Positions 1-10,600 of a DNA stretch of 26,093 nt are shown in pieces. The stretch's first letter is position 1, and the number at the start of each line of letters is the position of its first letter. This DNA comes from Isoetes engelmannii (lineage: Eukaryota; Streptophyta; Lycopodiopsida; Isoetales; Isoetaceae): assembly GCA_011763485.2 (NCBI GenBank), contig JAANSK020133346.1, positions 1 to 26,093 of the forward strand, given 5' to 3'. The translations under genes and the position numbers were made by a program. The notes under the pieces were generated by a model. That model was not told the DNA's origin. It ran no database searches and saw only the letters and a program-made list of their open reading frames with translations.

Positions 1-2
1 AA

Positions 3-155
3 AAGGATGATGACATGGCACTTTAAATGATGTGACAATCTAGGGTTTGATGCACCACATACATACATACATACATATGTACGTACGTGTACCTACATAC
101 ATAAGGATGATGACGTGGCAATGATGACGTGGCATTCTAGGGTTTTATAATAAAG
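3..155. repeat. (ACAT)n microsatellite between two copies of a short direct repeat
   Basis: An ACAT-type microsatellite occupies about 57-106. It lies between two similar blocks: one beginning AAGGATGATGACATGGCA at about 3, the other AAGGATGATGACGTGGCA at about 103. Each block ends in TCTAGGGTTT. The second block carries an extra internal copy of ATGATGACGTGGCA. ACGTGGC is a G-box/ABRE-like core, but no gene start nearby supports a promoter call. Confidence 0.6.
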
Positions 156-880
156 GATGGGGCATCCTATTATATCGTATTCATAATGAAGCATACCTGG
201 CAATAGAAGCGGTGTCAAATCTCTCATTTGTTAATGTATAAAGGTAAAAAATCAGTCTTCGCATACTTGGCAGACCACACCGACGATATGAGCTTGTGAA
301 TGAGCTTCCTAGAATTTATTGGCTGATGAGAAATGAACTGAAAATATGCTGCAAAAGAATAATGTTCCATAGATTAAGAAAGAGTGACCAGAAAAACTTT
401 AACGTCTGATATGAGATTACCTACAAAGGCATTTTGCCTCATTTTCTTGGGAACTGGTTCTTTTCTTGGGAACTGGTTCGTTAATCCAGTGCTGGGAGCC
501 TGCAAAAGTTAAGCACCAATTATACTTTGTACCATATGAAAGTATTGCACAGAGCATCTGCACAAGGAAAGCATATAACATTGACAGCACGTAGTCCATT
601 AAATATTTTCTATTGTACATCATAAAAAGATCATAGAGAACATTTGAGACCTTGTGAAAAAGCCTAAACACAGTGTTGTTTTCCCTTCTTGTGGTAACTT
701 GAACTTCAATTCGATGCATATACCTCTGTGTTCTCCTGCCTATCATTCAAGATCTCTGCCCATAGACAGTGCTTCTGATCAATGCCGTTACTCCACATGG
801 GCATAATGCCACTAAATACAAAACTTATTTGGAATGTACAAAGCAATTTCTGCCTGGATTCTGTTATTGGGTTTTCTGCC
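156..880. other. No recognisable gene
   Basis: AT-rich sequence. The longest open frame (about 109 codons, minus strand, 417-746) has no recognisable motif, no neighbouring exon with matching splice sites, and a composition like random AT-rich DNA. Confidence 0.5.
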
Positions 881-904
881 TGAGTCATTAAACTCGTGGT
901 TTCT

Positions 905-1280
905 TCAAGTCGTCTTCAATTTGAAAGCCTCTAAAAGAGCAAGGCTCTTCTTCAGAGCATTCATTTTACTACTCAAACTTGGTAACTCTCGAGTCTGATG
1001 GTCAAACAATAGCACATATCCGTTAGAAAAGGCTACAATCTGCTCTAGTCATAAATAAAAGGCTTGAAGAAGGCTAGATTTCAGAAATAGGGCAATGTTA
1101 ACCGAGTCTTTATTGAAGCAAGAAACATGACAATCTAGGTCCGATACTACAAATCCAAATAGGTAGAGCTAACTTGAGATAAATTTCTGCAAAAGCAAAA
1201 CCTGCAAGGATTTACATGCTTCCATTGGCAAGAATCACCATACCTCCAAATACATCGAGTAAAATACCTCCTTCAAAAAC
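905..1280 (-). other. Two weak exon-like stretches, possibly a beta-propeller gene remnant
   Basis: Two minus-strand stretches look coding. At 1212-1280, after a CAG acceptor, the frame reads VFEGGILLDVFGGMVILANG and then stops. At 905-1039, after a GAGCAG acceptor, 44 codons are open, starting IVAFSNGYVLLFDHQTRELP, before a stop. The alternation of hydrophobic strands and Gly/Asp turns resembles a WD40 or CNH-type propeller blade. I could not join the two in one frame with good splice sites, and I do not recognise the family. They may be a decayed gene or chance. An unrelated 66-codon plus-strand frame at 1721-1921, beginning MEDEAWTDLEVLLKARIEEK, also has coding-like composition but no identity. 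Confidence 0.22.
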
Positions 1281-1299
1281 CTGAACAGAAGTTAAAATA

Positions 1300-2300
1300 A
1301 GAGACAGAAAAGAGTTAGTATCATAGAGTCTTACCTGCTTAAATAAATGACAAAACAGAATATAACTTCTGCTAACATGAATTCAAAACATAGAGGCAAG
1401 CAAGAGTTCAAATAGTATTTCTGCTGCTGCCTGCTAAAACTATAAAGATAAAATAAGATAAGAATTTTATCGTCCCGGATATACTGGCATTACCTAGTAC
1501 ATAATGAAAATAATGGTTATGGGCAAATTGGGCAAGAAATCGGAAATGTTTGCTCAAAATTTGGGGAAAAGGCAGAAACTTTAGACCCAAATTATGGTCC
1601 AAATCCAGGACGCAAGCATTGTTGCAAAACCCTGTTGTGGCAGAAATTGCTTCACACAAAGCCAAGCCTATGGCATTCAAATAGACCGTTAAAATCAATG
1701 GGGCCTGATGCAGTTCAAGCATGGAGGATGAGGCATGGACGGATTTGGAGGTTTTGCTCAAGGCCAGGATTGAAGAAAAGCCCAAAGAAGATTCGATGGC
1801 TTATGTAATGGCTTCAGAAATTGCAGTGACGATTGGAAACCCTACCTGCAAGAATCGATATGCTGCATTGGAGCAAATGAGAGGCGTTGTATGTCATGCC
1901 GAAAGCATAAGCTTAGCATGAATCAGAGCTTACCTGGAGCAGAAACTGCCAAAGATCACCCAAAACCGGCAACGCAGGTGCTTGCGAAGTTGGAGCAGAG
2001 CGGGGAAAAAAGTTCTGGGGGAAATTTTTTTTTATGAGCCACTGTTATCTCTTTCCAAAAAAAGATCTTCCTGAGCAACTGATATGGAAAGAAAGAACGC
2101 CCTAATTCGAAGGAAAAACAAACACTATTATTGTCAAACCTCTTATCGAAATGGAGCTCCGGTCGACGAAATGCATCTTCGCTAACAGAGCGCTAAACGG
2201 GCTTGGGGTTTAAGCTCCTTCGTGACCTAAAACTGCCTACGATCTGCTCTTCCCGATCTCGGGAGAAGGGTTTTGCTAAGAAAAAAGGTTTGAGCCACGT
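1300..2300. other. No confident gene
   Basis: Several open frames overlap on both strands around 1408-1921. None carries a domain I recognise. The minus strand has a possible donor (CTCCAG followed by GTAAGC) at about 1930, preceded by about 25 open codons, but no partner exon was found. Confidence 0.4.
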
Positions 2301-2314
2301 GCCAAAATCCTAGC

Positions 2315-2336
2315 CCTCCATCCGTGTTGATGGAGG
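2315..2336. repeat. Perfect 8-bp stem-loop
   Basis: CCTCCATC and GATGGAGG are separated by a 6-base loop. A (ACAG)n run and the palindromic motif CTTATAATATAAG follow on the plus strand. Read on the minus strand, the motif TCTTCTTATATTATAA at about 2358-2373 resembles one at about 12690-12707 beside a Helitron relic. A Helitron terminus is possible but unproven. Confidence 0.4.
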
Positions 2337-2399
2337 ACGGACAGACAGACAGCATAATCTTATAATATAAGAAGAAGATATACATGGAATCCATTAGCT

Positions 2400-3480
2400 A
2401 TGAGGCTCTTGAAAAATATGGTACAACTTAGACAACTTACAGTTACATATTTTAGGCTAGCTATGCTCCATGCCATATTCAAAAGCCCCAAGTTTCTCAT
2501 GGCTCTCTTTATACCTTTGTGGACTCGTCTCAATCTTAGAACATGTCTAGATTCAATGTCGTGCCAACATCGATATTAATTCCCTTACCTGTGGTTCTTA
2601 TTATTTCATAACAAAAACTCAATTCCTTAGCTAACAATCAATTTGACACAGTTAACATGAGCTCACCAAAACCACATTGCAGACTTTATAATCTTAATAT
2701 CGGATGACTGTTTCTATCCAATATCTGTATTAGGCTATTTTCCTAGCATAAGCTCCATCTCTAGGCTCCAAGAAAGACCAACTTTCAAAACTTCTAGACT
2801 TCTTAATCTTAATTACATATTATTCTTTATTACGTGTTATTCAAAGCAATACAACTTCTTACATATTTTCATCCTTGTGTTTTACCTAAATCTCTGCAGC
2901 TTCGTCTGTACTTCCTCGTTAAAGGGTCCTTGCTATATCCAAGACCCTTGATACTTCCATGTTTTTCTCTTTGGACTCCTCGTATATTCATTTACACTTA
3001 AATAAATATCAATGTGTTAACAAGACAATGAAAAAAAAAAGACGAGCAAATATAACTAACAAGAAAACAAGTCATTTCAAATCCGGCATCATTGAAAAAG
3101 ATTCTCAAGGCATCGATTGCTCATATCACAACCAATTCGACCCAAATAAACCTTTCCTTGCAATTTTGACTACATCCAGCCCAAATTCGGCATATTCCCT
3201 GCAAGGTTCATGCTTATTCTCTTCTTTCTAAGTATCTCAACCATAGCTCAAAAGCTGACACACAAATACTACTACGTCATCGAAAGCTTAACCTTCGATT
3301 CTCTTTTCAATTCAATCCAATAGCATGCGTAATCTAATCACAGCCTATGAAATCATAAATAGATTAGTGAAAAACCCCACCTGAAAAAGAATATGATTGA
3401 TGCTTTCTTGCTTTGTAAAACTCTTGGAAAAACCTTCACGTCTCGAATCTCCAATAAGCTCTCGAAAAACGCTCTTGCTT
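2400..3480. other. No recognisable gene
   Basis: AT-rich DNA. A 90-codon plus-strand frame at 2959-3231 is lysine- and serine-rich with no motif. Nothing here is supported as a gene. Confidence 0.5.
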
Positions 3481-3489
3481 ATATGCTCT

Positions 3490-3575
3490 CCATGCTGCAT
3501 GCATGTTCTATCTTGCATGCATGTCCACCTTACATGCATGTTATATCTTGCATGCATGTCAAGCATGCATATACT
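3490..3575 (+). repeat. Tandem array built on the palindrome TGCATGCA
   Basis: About five degenerate 17-18-base units, each carrying (C/T)TGCATGCATGT or ACATGCATGT, separated by TCTATC, CCACCT and TATATC. The core CATGCA is identical to the RY motif bound by plant B3 regulators. Here it more likely reflects local tandem growth next to the truncated 5' edge of the following LINE relic. Confidence 0.7.
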
Positions 3576-3587
3576 CACATGAGTATG

Positions 3588-4343
3588 TATACTAGCCCAT
3601 CAAGTGCCCAGGATCGTTACAACTCCTCACAGGACTATGTACGTCACCATACCGACCCCTCTCAGGTCGATGCACAGATCCTTGCGACAGAGGTGGCCGT
3701 ACAAATTGATGCGCCCCATATAGTGGAGGTGGCTACACAAACCCAGGATGATCTAGAAACTGGTACACCAGAGTTTGTGGAGCAATCTAGGGATATGGAC
3801 CTCCGTATAGTTGGCCTGCCTGAGACAAGAGCGTCTATGGGCATGCAGGAGGCTGGAAAATTCTTTGCAGAAACCATGAGCATGCATGCCCTAGGGATCA
3901 TTGAAGCTAAGCGGGTAGGGTCGCACCGTTTAGACCGGCCCCGACATATCTTGGTTCGGTTCCATACACCTCAGGATAGACTCTCGGTATTGCAGCATGG
4001 TAATCGACTTAAAGGCTCTCGTTTCTCAGTCCAGGAAGATCTGTCCCCTCTGCAGTTGTCTAGATGGCGTTAGGAATTGTGCAGAGTACGGGAAGTACGG
4101 ACACAAGGGAAATGGGCTGCGTACAGAGGCGGCAAAGCGATAGTTCGCGAGCACTGGCCTGACGACCCCTGGTCGATCATTGCATAGTCTGGTGTTGTAC
4201 ATATGTTTCACGACATGGTATATGTTTTGTCTGAATTATAAAGGTTTTCGTAAAGGGACTTGGTCCCCCTCTTTTGTACGGGTCCCATAGCCCAATTAGG
4301 TTTTCGCGGACGTTAAAATATTCATCTCATCTCATCTCATCTC
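3588..4343 (+). mobile_element. LINE (L1-type) ORF1 relic with 3' tail
   Basis: The frame through 3588-4073 encodes the C-terminal part of an L1-type ORF1 (Transposase_22-like) protein. Visible blocks are MDLRIVGLPE, KRVGSHRLDRPRHILVRFHT, NRLKGSRFSVQEDLSPLQLS and, after one in-frame TAG at 4071-4073, ELCRVREVRTQGKWAAYRGG and a stop at 4185-4187. These match the RNA-binding and C-terminal domains in order. A 3' untranslated tail of about 130 bases follows, ending TTAAAATATT and then (CATCT)n. There is no ORF2 between ORF1 and the tail, so the copy is internally deleted or derives from an ORF1-only (HAL1-like) lineage. The ATG of the longer frame at 3393 lies in unrelated tandem-repeat DNA, so it is not taken as a true start. 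Confidence 0.75.
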
Positions 4344-4371
4344 CCTCCCTCCCTCCCTCCCTCCCTCTATC
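4321..4371 (+). repeat. (CATCT)n and (CTCC)n microsatellites
   Basis: About four TCATC/CATCT units close the LINE tail and grade into about six CTCC units. The pentamer may be the element's own terminal repeat rather than a poly(A) tail. Confidence 0.8.
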
Positions 4372-4699
4372 TTTCATATCTTATCTTTAAAATTTAATTC
4401 CTCATGGGTCGTCATAGATTTACTGCGCATTCTATATATGATTCAATTGTCTCAAATCTAGCACAACTCTAACTCAAATCAGAACTTGACCTTAGAAGTA
4501 TAACTGGTATCCATCATACTGAACATACCACAAGAAGAACCGTTACCTCAACTTGATCTATGATCCATCATCTCAATAGCTAAGGAATCCAACTTGTAAT
4601 CTGTAAATCAATGTCAACAGCCAAAGATCCAAACTTGGATACCGTTGGATGGTATGGTCTTGGCTTGGTCTTGGACACCATTGGATGGTGTGGTCTGTG

Positions 4700-4875
4700 G
4701 TCCTGTGATGCTCAAGGACGAGCATAGTTATAGTGGGAGAGATTGTAATAGATCCATGGGAGACCGCTCGAGTAGATCTTGGTGTGGCGTTTCCTGATAT
4801 CACCATAAGAGGGTGGGATGGATTTCCCATAAACATCCTGATGTTTTGGCCAGTTGGTTAGGGCCGACATTACAT
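4700..4875 (+). mobile_element. Possible Ty3/gypsy LTR-element fossil (3' internal edge and LTR start)
   Basis: CTCAAGGACGAGCATAG and then a purine-rich tract (GTGGGAGAGA) directly precede TGTAATAGATCC. This is the usual layout of a Ty3/gypsy polypurine tract followed by a 3' LTR beginning with TG. No coding part can be recognised, and the far LTR end is lost in the pyrimidine-rich block that follows. A broken, old fragment; the call is tentative. Confidence 0.35.
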
Positions 4876-4876
4876 T

Positions 4877-5138
4877 TCTCTCTCTAGTTTCTCCTTTTTT
4901 TTATTCTCTCTCTAATTTCTCTATCTATTCTATTTCTAGTCTCTGTCTCTGTCTAGTTCATCTCTCTCTATTCTTTTTCTAGTTTCTCTCTCTCTAGTCT
5001 CTCTCTAGTTTCTCGAACTTGCTACTTTCTCTCTCTAGTTTCTCTCTTTAGTTTATCTCTTTGTTGTTATTCTCTCTAGTTTATCTTTCTATTATCTCTC
5101 TAGTTTCTATCTCTTTCTAGTTTCCATTCTCTCTTTAG
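4877..5138. repeat. Pyrimidine-rich minisatellite, TCTCTCTAGTTTC type
   Basis: About 260 bases of degenerate repeats of TCTCTCTAGTTT with CTAGTT(T/C) recurring every 10-25 bases. It directly abuts a hairpin-ended repeat (5147-5213). The same pair, in the same relative orientation, recurs at about 17461-17810. Confidence 0.8.
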
Positions 5139-5146
5139 GAGGATAT

Positions 5147-5213
5147 TACTAGAACTATATCGCATGTCAACCCACCCTCCCCCTAACGAATTGCCCCAAG
5201 GGCAATCCAAAAA
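5147..5213 (-). repeat. Hairpin-ended dispersed repeat, copy 1
   Basis: On the minus strand the copy begins GGATTGCCCTTGGGGCAATT, a self-complementary end, and continues GGGGGAGGGTGGGTT. It matches copies at 17707-17809 and 25765-25862. This copy is shortened at the end next to the minisatellite. The family is not one I recognise. Confidence 0.7.
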
Positions 5214-5283
5214 GTGAATAATTGAATAAGTGAAACCATTAGAGCAAAAAAAAATAGGTGGTATGCATTGGGAAAGGGACCAA

Positions 5284-5425
5284 AGAAGAAGAAGAAGAAG
5301 AAGAAGAAGAAGAAGAAGAGTTTTTTACGTCCTTGTGAACCCAATTGGGTCATGGGACAGTACATGCACAGGGCATTAAGCCCGAATGAGAGCTGGGGAC
5401 AAGACCCCTCACCAAACAAATGTAT
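5284..5425 (-). mobile_element. Probable LINE 3' tail ending in (CTT)n
   Basis: Read on the minus strand, GTCCCATGACCCAATTGGGT followed by ACAAGGACGTAAAAAAC resembles the tail of the ORF1 relic at 4288-4320 (GTCCCATAGCCCAATTAGG and GCGGACGTTAAAATA). It ends in about 12 CTT units (GAA on the plus strand, 5284-5320) where the other ends in CATCT units. The 5' limit is unclear. Confidence 0.45.
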
Positions 5426-5576
5426 CATGCTTAATTTTTACAAACATACTAAAAGAAAAGAAAAGAACATCAACCAAACATGGGGGAGCAACTAAGTATA
5501 GCCAAGCCAGGGGTTTGGTGGCCAAAGGTCGAAACAAGCAACTAGATTACGTTCGCAATTGCTTTTGACAGTTTCC

Positions 5577-5970
5577 TTTATTTATTTTTTATTTTTTTTT
5601 GGGAAAGAAAGATTTAAATAAACAAGGTGCAAAGCATTACGAATTGCCCCCAAAATCAGAAGCTGTAACTGTACAATGTTCCCCTACTATCGGGATGAAA
5701 AAACCCCCCGTGGGAGGAAAAACCCTAATAGTAGGCTGTCAAATACCGTGGCCGATAAGAGAGGCTCTGGCGGCCGAGATCTGCAGGATGTAGGAGGCAA
5801 GACGCGCCACCATTGGTGATGCGAGTAACTGATCTAATGGTGTCTCAGAGCATCTGAGATCCGCATGCATTGCTCGGATGTTTGTGTATGCCGGGCACTC
5901 TTGCAGGGCATGGTGTTCATCCTCCACCACATGCATATCACAACACTGACGTGCAAGGAAAGGGCTTTAC
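5577..5970 (-). mobile_element. 5'-truncated LINE: C-terminal finger region and A-rich tail
   Basis: About 65-75 codons on the minus strand (stop at 5739) read CCDMHVVEDEHHALQECPAY and continue TNIRAMHADLRC and ARLASYILQIS. This C-C-H-C pattern followed by a 'SYI' helix is typical of the extreme C-terminus of LINE reverse-transcriptase proteins. An untranslated region of about 140 bases follows, then an A-rich tail (the T-rich stretch 5577-5600 on the plus strand). Truncated at its 5' end near 5970. No target duplication was found. Confidence 0.7.
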
Positions 5971-5999
5971 ATTTTCAAAAGGGCAACATTGAAATATAT

Positions 6000-7640
6000 T
6001 TACAAAGAGAAAACATCGATATATCTTGTGGAAAAGGTATAACAGAAGGTACATTCGGCTATATATTGAATGAACGGCCTCTTTTCAAGCAGCGGACAAC
6101 CCATCGGCCAAGTCGGATCTACAGCCAACGATTTTTTATCTGCAACCAGCGATTATTGGACATTGTTTTCTATTGCAGATACTTCTTCTTTGATGTTCTA
6201 ATTCGTCAAGAGGGCCGGGACGTTGATCCTTATCCAAACCCAAAGCTTGATTCCAAGACTTCTGTTCCAAAAGGTAGAGCAGTGCCAAAAGTTTCGTTTG
6301 TAAAAAGCAGTTTAACCCAGTAAAGCATACGAGCAAAGCGCTATAGGTATGAACAAAGTGAATGCAATCCTTAACTGGAGGTTACCCTTAAGTTTTAAAC
6401 TTTATGCCCATCAATTCTTATATATTTTTTTCATATAGGAACAGAATGAAGAAATGAAAAATGGATCATGAAGCTTGCATCAGAGCACCAACCAATAATG
6501 GGATAGGATGGAAGCTTAAAACCCAAAAAAATTCAATTTTTTTGTTTTAGTTTGTCATGGGATTTAAGATTCTTTGATTACAATAAATAGATATCAAGCT
6601 TTTAATATTCCTCATTTTTTTTATAGTTCGCATGACATTTTGAAGTTGTCAATGGGTTTTGCCTTTTTTTTTTGGAACAAAAAAAGAAAAAATTACTTCT
6701 CCCACAAACCAAAGGTTGCAACTTGATTAAATAGAGCAAAATTAGAAGAAAGAAACAATTTCACAACTGGTAAATTTTCTGCAACACCAAGAATTGACAG
6801 AGGCAACTAGGTAACAAAAGGAGACTACTAAAACAATAGAAATAAAGGCATAATATTAGTGCCAATGGAGCAAATGGAACTGATAAATATCTCCAGTAAA
6901 TGAAACATGTAAGAAATAATGGAGAAACTGATACTCATGGAACTTGTGTAACTAAAAAAAGGGTACTATGAAGTAAGAGCAATTGGGTAAAATGTGGAAC
7001 AACATAGAGCAATGGGACAAATAGAACTAAACAAGAGAAAAAATGAAGCAAGTGGAGATGAGACAAGGAACTAAATGAAATCATAGTGCAACGGGGACGA
7101 TAAAATGAATTCTATTCTATTGCTTGCAGTAGCCATTGGGTCTTCGTACACGTGCGAGAGCCCACGTTACGGACTCGACTTGGACTTTCACCCGATCAAG
7201 ATGATTGGATGTTGATGGATCCACTTGTTAGGAGGCCTTGTCTACTAAATGCACATATCTGCTTGGCTCTTACAAATGGTGGCAGCCAGACCTAGTGGCA
7301 CATGGAGGACGCTGGATGTTTATTAAACCAAGTGTAACATCCCTTTCAAAGGTAGGTAACATGCCATTTGAACTATATTTTTTTTCCCCCTCTTCACGGT
7401 GGTATTGGACTTGTCTAATATAAACTTGTGGAAGGACGTATTAGATGTGTGGAATAACCTTGAAATGTGAAACCACGAGTTTAATACCCTTATTCCTCGA
7501 GTCTAATACTCCTCCTAGAATCCAAGTCCAAATTGGGAGCCAATAAATGCACCGGTTAGACCATCTGCATTGACAAAATTGTTATTTTCTATGTTGAAAA
7601 TATAACCAGTTGAAACCAAAGTATTGAAATTATGGATGTA
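6000..7640. other. No confident gene; 3' flank of the Pth-like gene
   Basis: A 152-codon frame at 5865-6323 is mostly antisense to the LINE relic plus unrelated sequence, and is rejected. At 6660-6720 a minus-strand A-rich run after TTTTTGTTCC may be another retroposon tail. At about 7330, TGTAACATCCC resembles an LTR start, but nothing else supports an element. The sequence just below 7653 should hold the 3' untranslated region of the Pth-like gene. Confidence 0.4.
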
Positions 7641-7652
7641 AAATTCCAATTG

Positions 7653-10600
7653 TCATGCTGTGTTTTCTCGTGCCAATTCCAAGGTTTGCATAGCTTTCTC
7701 TACACCTCCGGTTATAACTAGCCTGATGGCATGCATGCCATGTTTTATGCAAAATTCGATCTGCCATATCATAAGCAAACATGATTTTTCTGAACCAGGA
7801 AACAGAAATGACGAATAATCATATGCTCTCATTCAGACCTCTTTTCTTTCACTTTCAGGTATTCTCTTTAGGGCATACTTATTCTTATTATCTAGAATCC
7901 CAGGCCTTCCAACACCTGTAATTTACCTCACGGCTATCATATGAGAAAGAACAACTATAAAATGAAAATTTAAAGGCTTACCAATCCCGAGACGAGGAAA
8001 AGTTCCATCACCTTTCAAATTATATTGCAGGTTCTTCAAGCTGAAAACAATAGGGCACTATGAAACGAAACAATGGTGTTGTAACCTCAAATCACGCATC
8101 TGGGTAATATTCATTTGATTTTTACAGCAGCAAAAGAAACCTGTGATATTCATGTCTCATATGGCTTTTAAAAAAACACTTTACAGCATGTTTCCTCCAT
8201 TTACTGCCCTCTTAGAATCTTCTTTAAATGTCTCCTAAAGAGATGGGAAAGAGAGCTTGGAGACAGTACATTCTGAATGCTTGCCTTTTACTGAGTCCAC
8301 GACCTTAGCTCTAGTTCTATGAGCAAAAATATGATTATAAGCAAAAATATGATTGATATTATGGTCAGATTTTGTGCCCTTAAGCCACAGCGTTAACTAA
8401 GGTTGATCAGCTGTAGACTGCGCTAAATGCTTTGATCCAATAGGCAGTCAACTGATTTAAATCATCCCTTTTATATTCCAATGAATCCCCATATGAGAGA
8501 CCCATAAAAAAACTACTTGTTCTCATACACATTTTTCTAAGTAGAAAAAAGCTTCAAACCAAGAGCGCCCATATTGACTTTTCACTATACAGAAAGAAAC
8601 CATGGATGTACATCTTAAATGGATCCTGCAAATTGTTCTTCAATATAGAAAACAAAGCCATGTTTTGTGCCTTAAAGAAATAGGATTTATATCCTATTCA
8701 TGGAGGGTCTCAGCAATCATGTTGTGTAAAGAATCTAGACAAGCTAAGCGTGTCTTATTTGCTTAGAATGCCCTGATGTTGATACTCTAACTTTTGTTCA
8801 TTTATAGAGCAATGCAAGTATCAGTTATCCAATAAAGGTTCGTACCATTGCTACCATCTTAATCTGGCATGTTATACTTGTATACTGTTACTAGCATAAC
8901 CAGATGAGGTCATACTCCAAGGGATTTTGCAAAAAGAAACACCCCATCCAATAACATGATACTTAGCAAATTAGAATAACATTTGGTGTAAAATAGAAAT
9001 TAAAAGCAGAGCCACATACCCCTTGTGATCATCATCACCACCCTTTGCATAAAACTTCATCCGTCCAACTGCCAGATTGGTGTCGTCAAACACCTAACCG
9101 AACAAAGAATTTGTTTAAGTTTTTATAAGCTCCAAGATAACATTTCTAGGTGATAGCAGGAACTCACAGCAAGTATATTTTTTGTGGGTATTCTGTAGTA
9201 TGCTGAGAGCGGCCTCACCTTCAGATTGAAAAAACAAAGATGCATTGGTCGCCTGTGAAAGAAAGAAATAAGAGACTACTAAAGTGGTATAGAAGGTAGC
9301 TGCTTACTGCTTCTCCACATAAATCAAAACCAGTTTGTGGTTTCGCCAACAGCGTTGTTTTTCCACCTATAGTTCCTACAGATACAAGCTTCCAAATAAA
9401 CCCACTACGCCTATGCTTGATAAGAAATAGTACAAATGCGTGCACTGTTGCAAAAAAAAAAAAAATGCGAACTTACTTTAGATATAGTAAAAACATATTC
9501 AGATCTGCTAACAAAACAGGTATATACCACATGCAAGCTTGTTGAGATCAGCCGTTGAAATGGAAGTTTCAATTTCTTTTTTAGGCCATCATCTGATGCA
9601 AATGATACATGTATGTTTTTCATGACAGGCATTATGTACCATAGAAGCCACTTTTCAAATTACTACATCCGCCAAAGCCAATCGGTGTTTCTGGAGCCCC
9701 TCAGGGTAAGCGGATATAAGGATCTTTCTCTACCAAGTGTATCTGCTTCATCAACATAGAGCCCAAACCGGGTTGGGTTGGGGCAGGCTTGCTTGACACC
9801 AATTGTACTCATCACCTCCTTCAACCATTTTCTAGCCATTTTGAATTTGCCCAAGACATTCTCGTAAGTTCCTTTGATAGCCCAAAACGTTACAACCTTT
9901 GAAATAGCCTGTTTCTAGGAACCGTATTAAATGCTTTATGGGGTCCAGAAATTTTTCCTAAGCCCTGCTTGGCCTCTAGCTCACGATAGAAGGTAAAGAC
10001 TTTTAGCCAAGCAATGCAACATATTGGTTCTATTTTGTGGAGGAACAAAAGTTTTAAGAAGGATGCCTCAGAATAAACGATACCGTAATTTAACTTAAGT
10101 CTATGTTATCAGAGCTATAAGTCAATGGGCCTAGTAAGTTCAAGGCAAGCAGAATGATGAGGATTCAGAACGACTATTTACTGGACATAAGACCAAGAAA
10201 ATTTGTAAAGAAGCATCAAGCTAAGAAATTGAATGTTGCCAGTTCTTACATCTGGCTCATGAAAATACTGAAAATACACCCAAACCCATTCAGGATGAAG
10301 CAGCTAACAAGGAGGCGATCAGAAGATGGGGACAAGCAAATTAGAAAGCAAATAACATCCACAAAACCCATGTATTGAAGAAGTTCCTACCATCAAAGAA
10401 GCTGGTAAATGCCTTTAGGAAGGATCAGTTAGGAGATCAAGAATGCAGCAAAGCAGTTGCATTGCATGGGGCTGCGCAGAACCTCCTTGGAAATCCACTT
10501 TGAGTCTTTCCTGCCAGCAGCTATTGAGCTCAAATGGCTTCACTTTGAAAGTGGAGCTTGGGCTTTCTTGCCTCACATGCATCCAGCACATAACCTATCT

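Noticed and set aside
2150-2290. Promoter and leader of a minus-strand gene at 400-2200
   Set aside because: No continuous spliced frame could be built from the candidate exons, so there is no gene for it to serve.
5284-5320. CRISPR-like or regulatory meaning of the GAA array
   Set aside because: A plain trinucleotide microsatellite at a retroelement tail; there are no spacers.
5865-6323. 152-codon open frame on the plus strand
   Set aside because: Partly antisense to the LINE C-terminal relic. No domain, no coding bias and no splice context.
7325-7400. LTR beginning TGTAACATCC
   Set aside because: Only the first ten bases fit. There is no paired LTR, polypurine tract or primer-binding site, and no coding part nearby.
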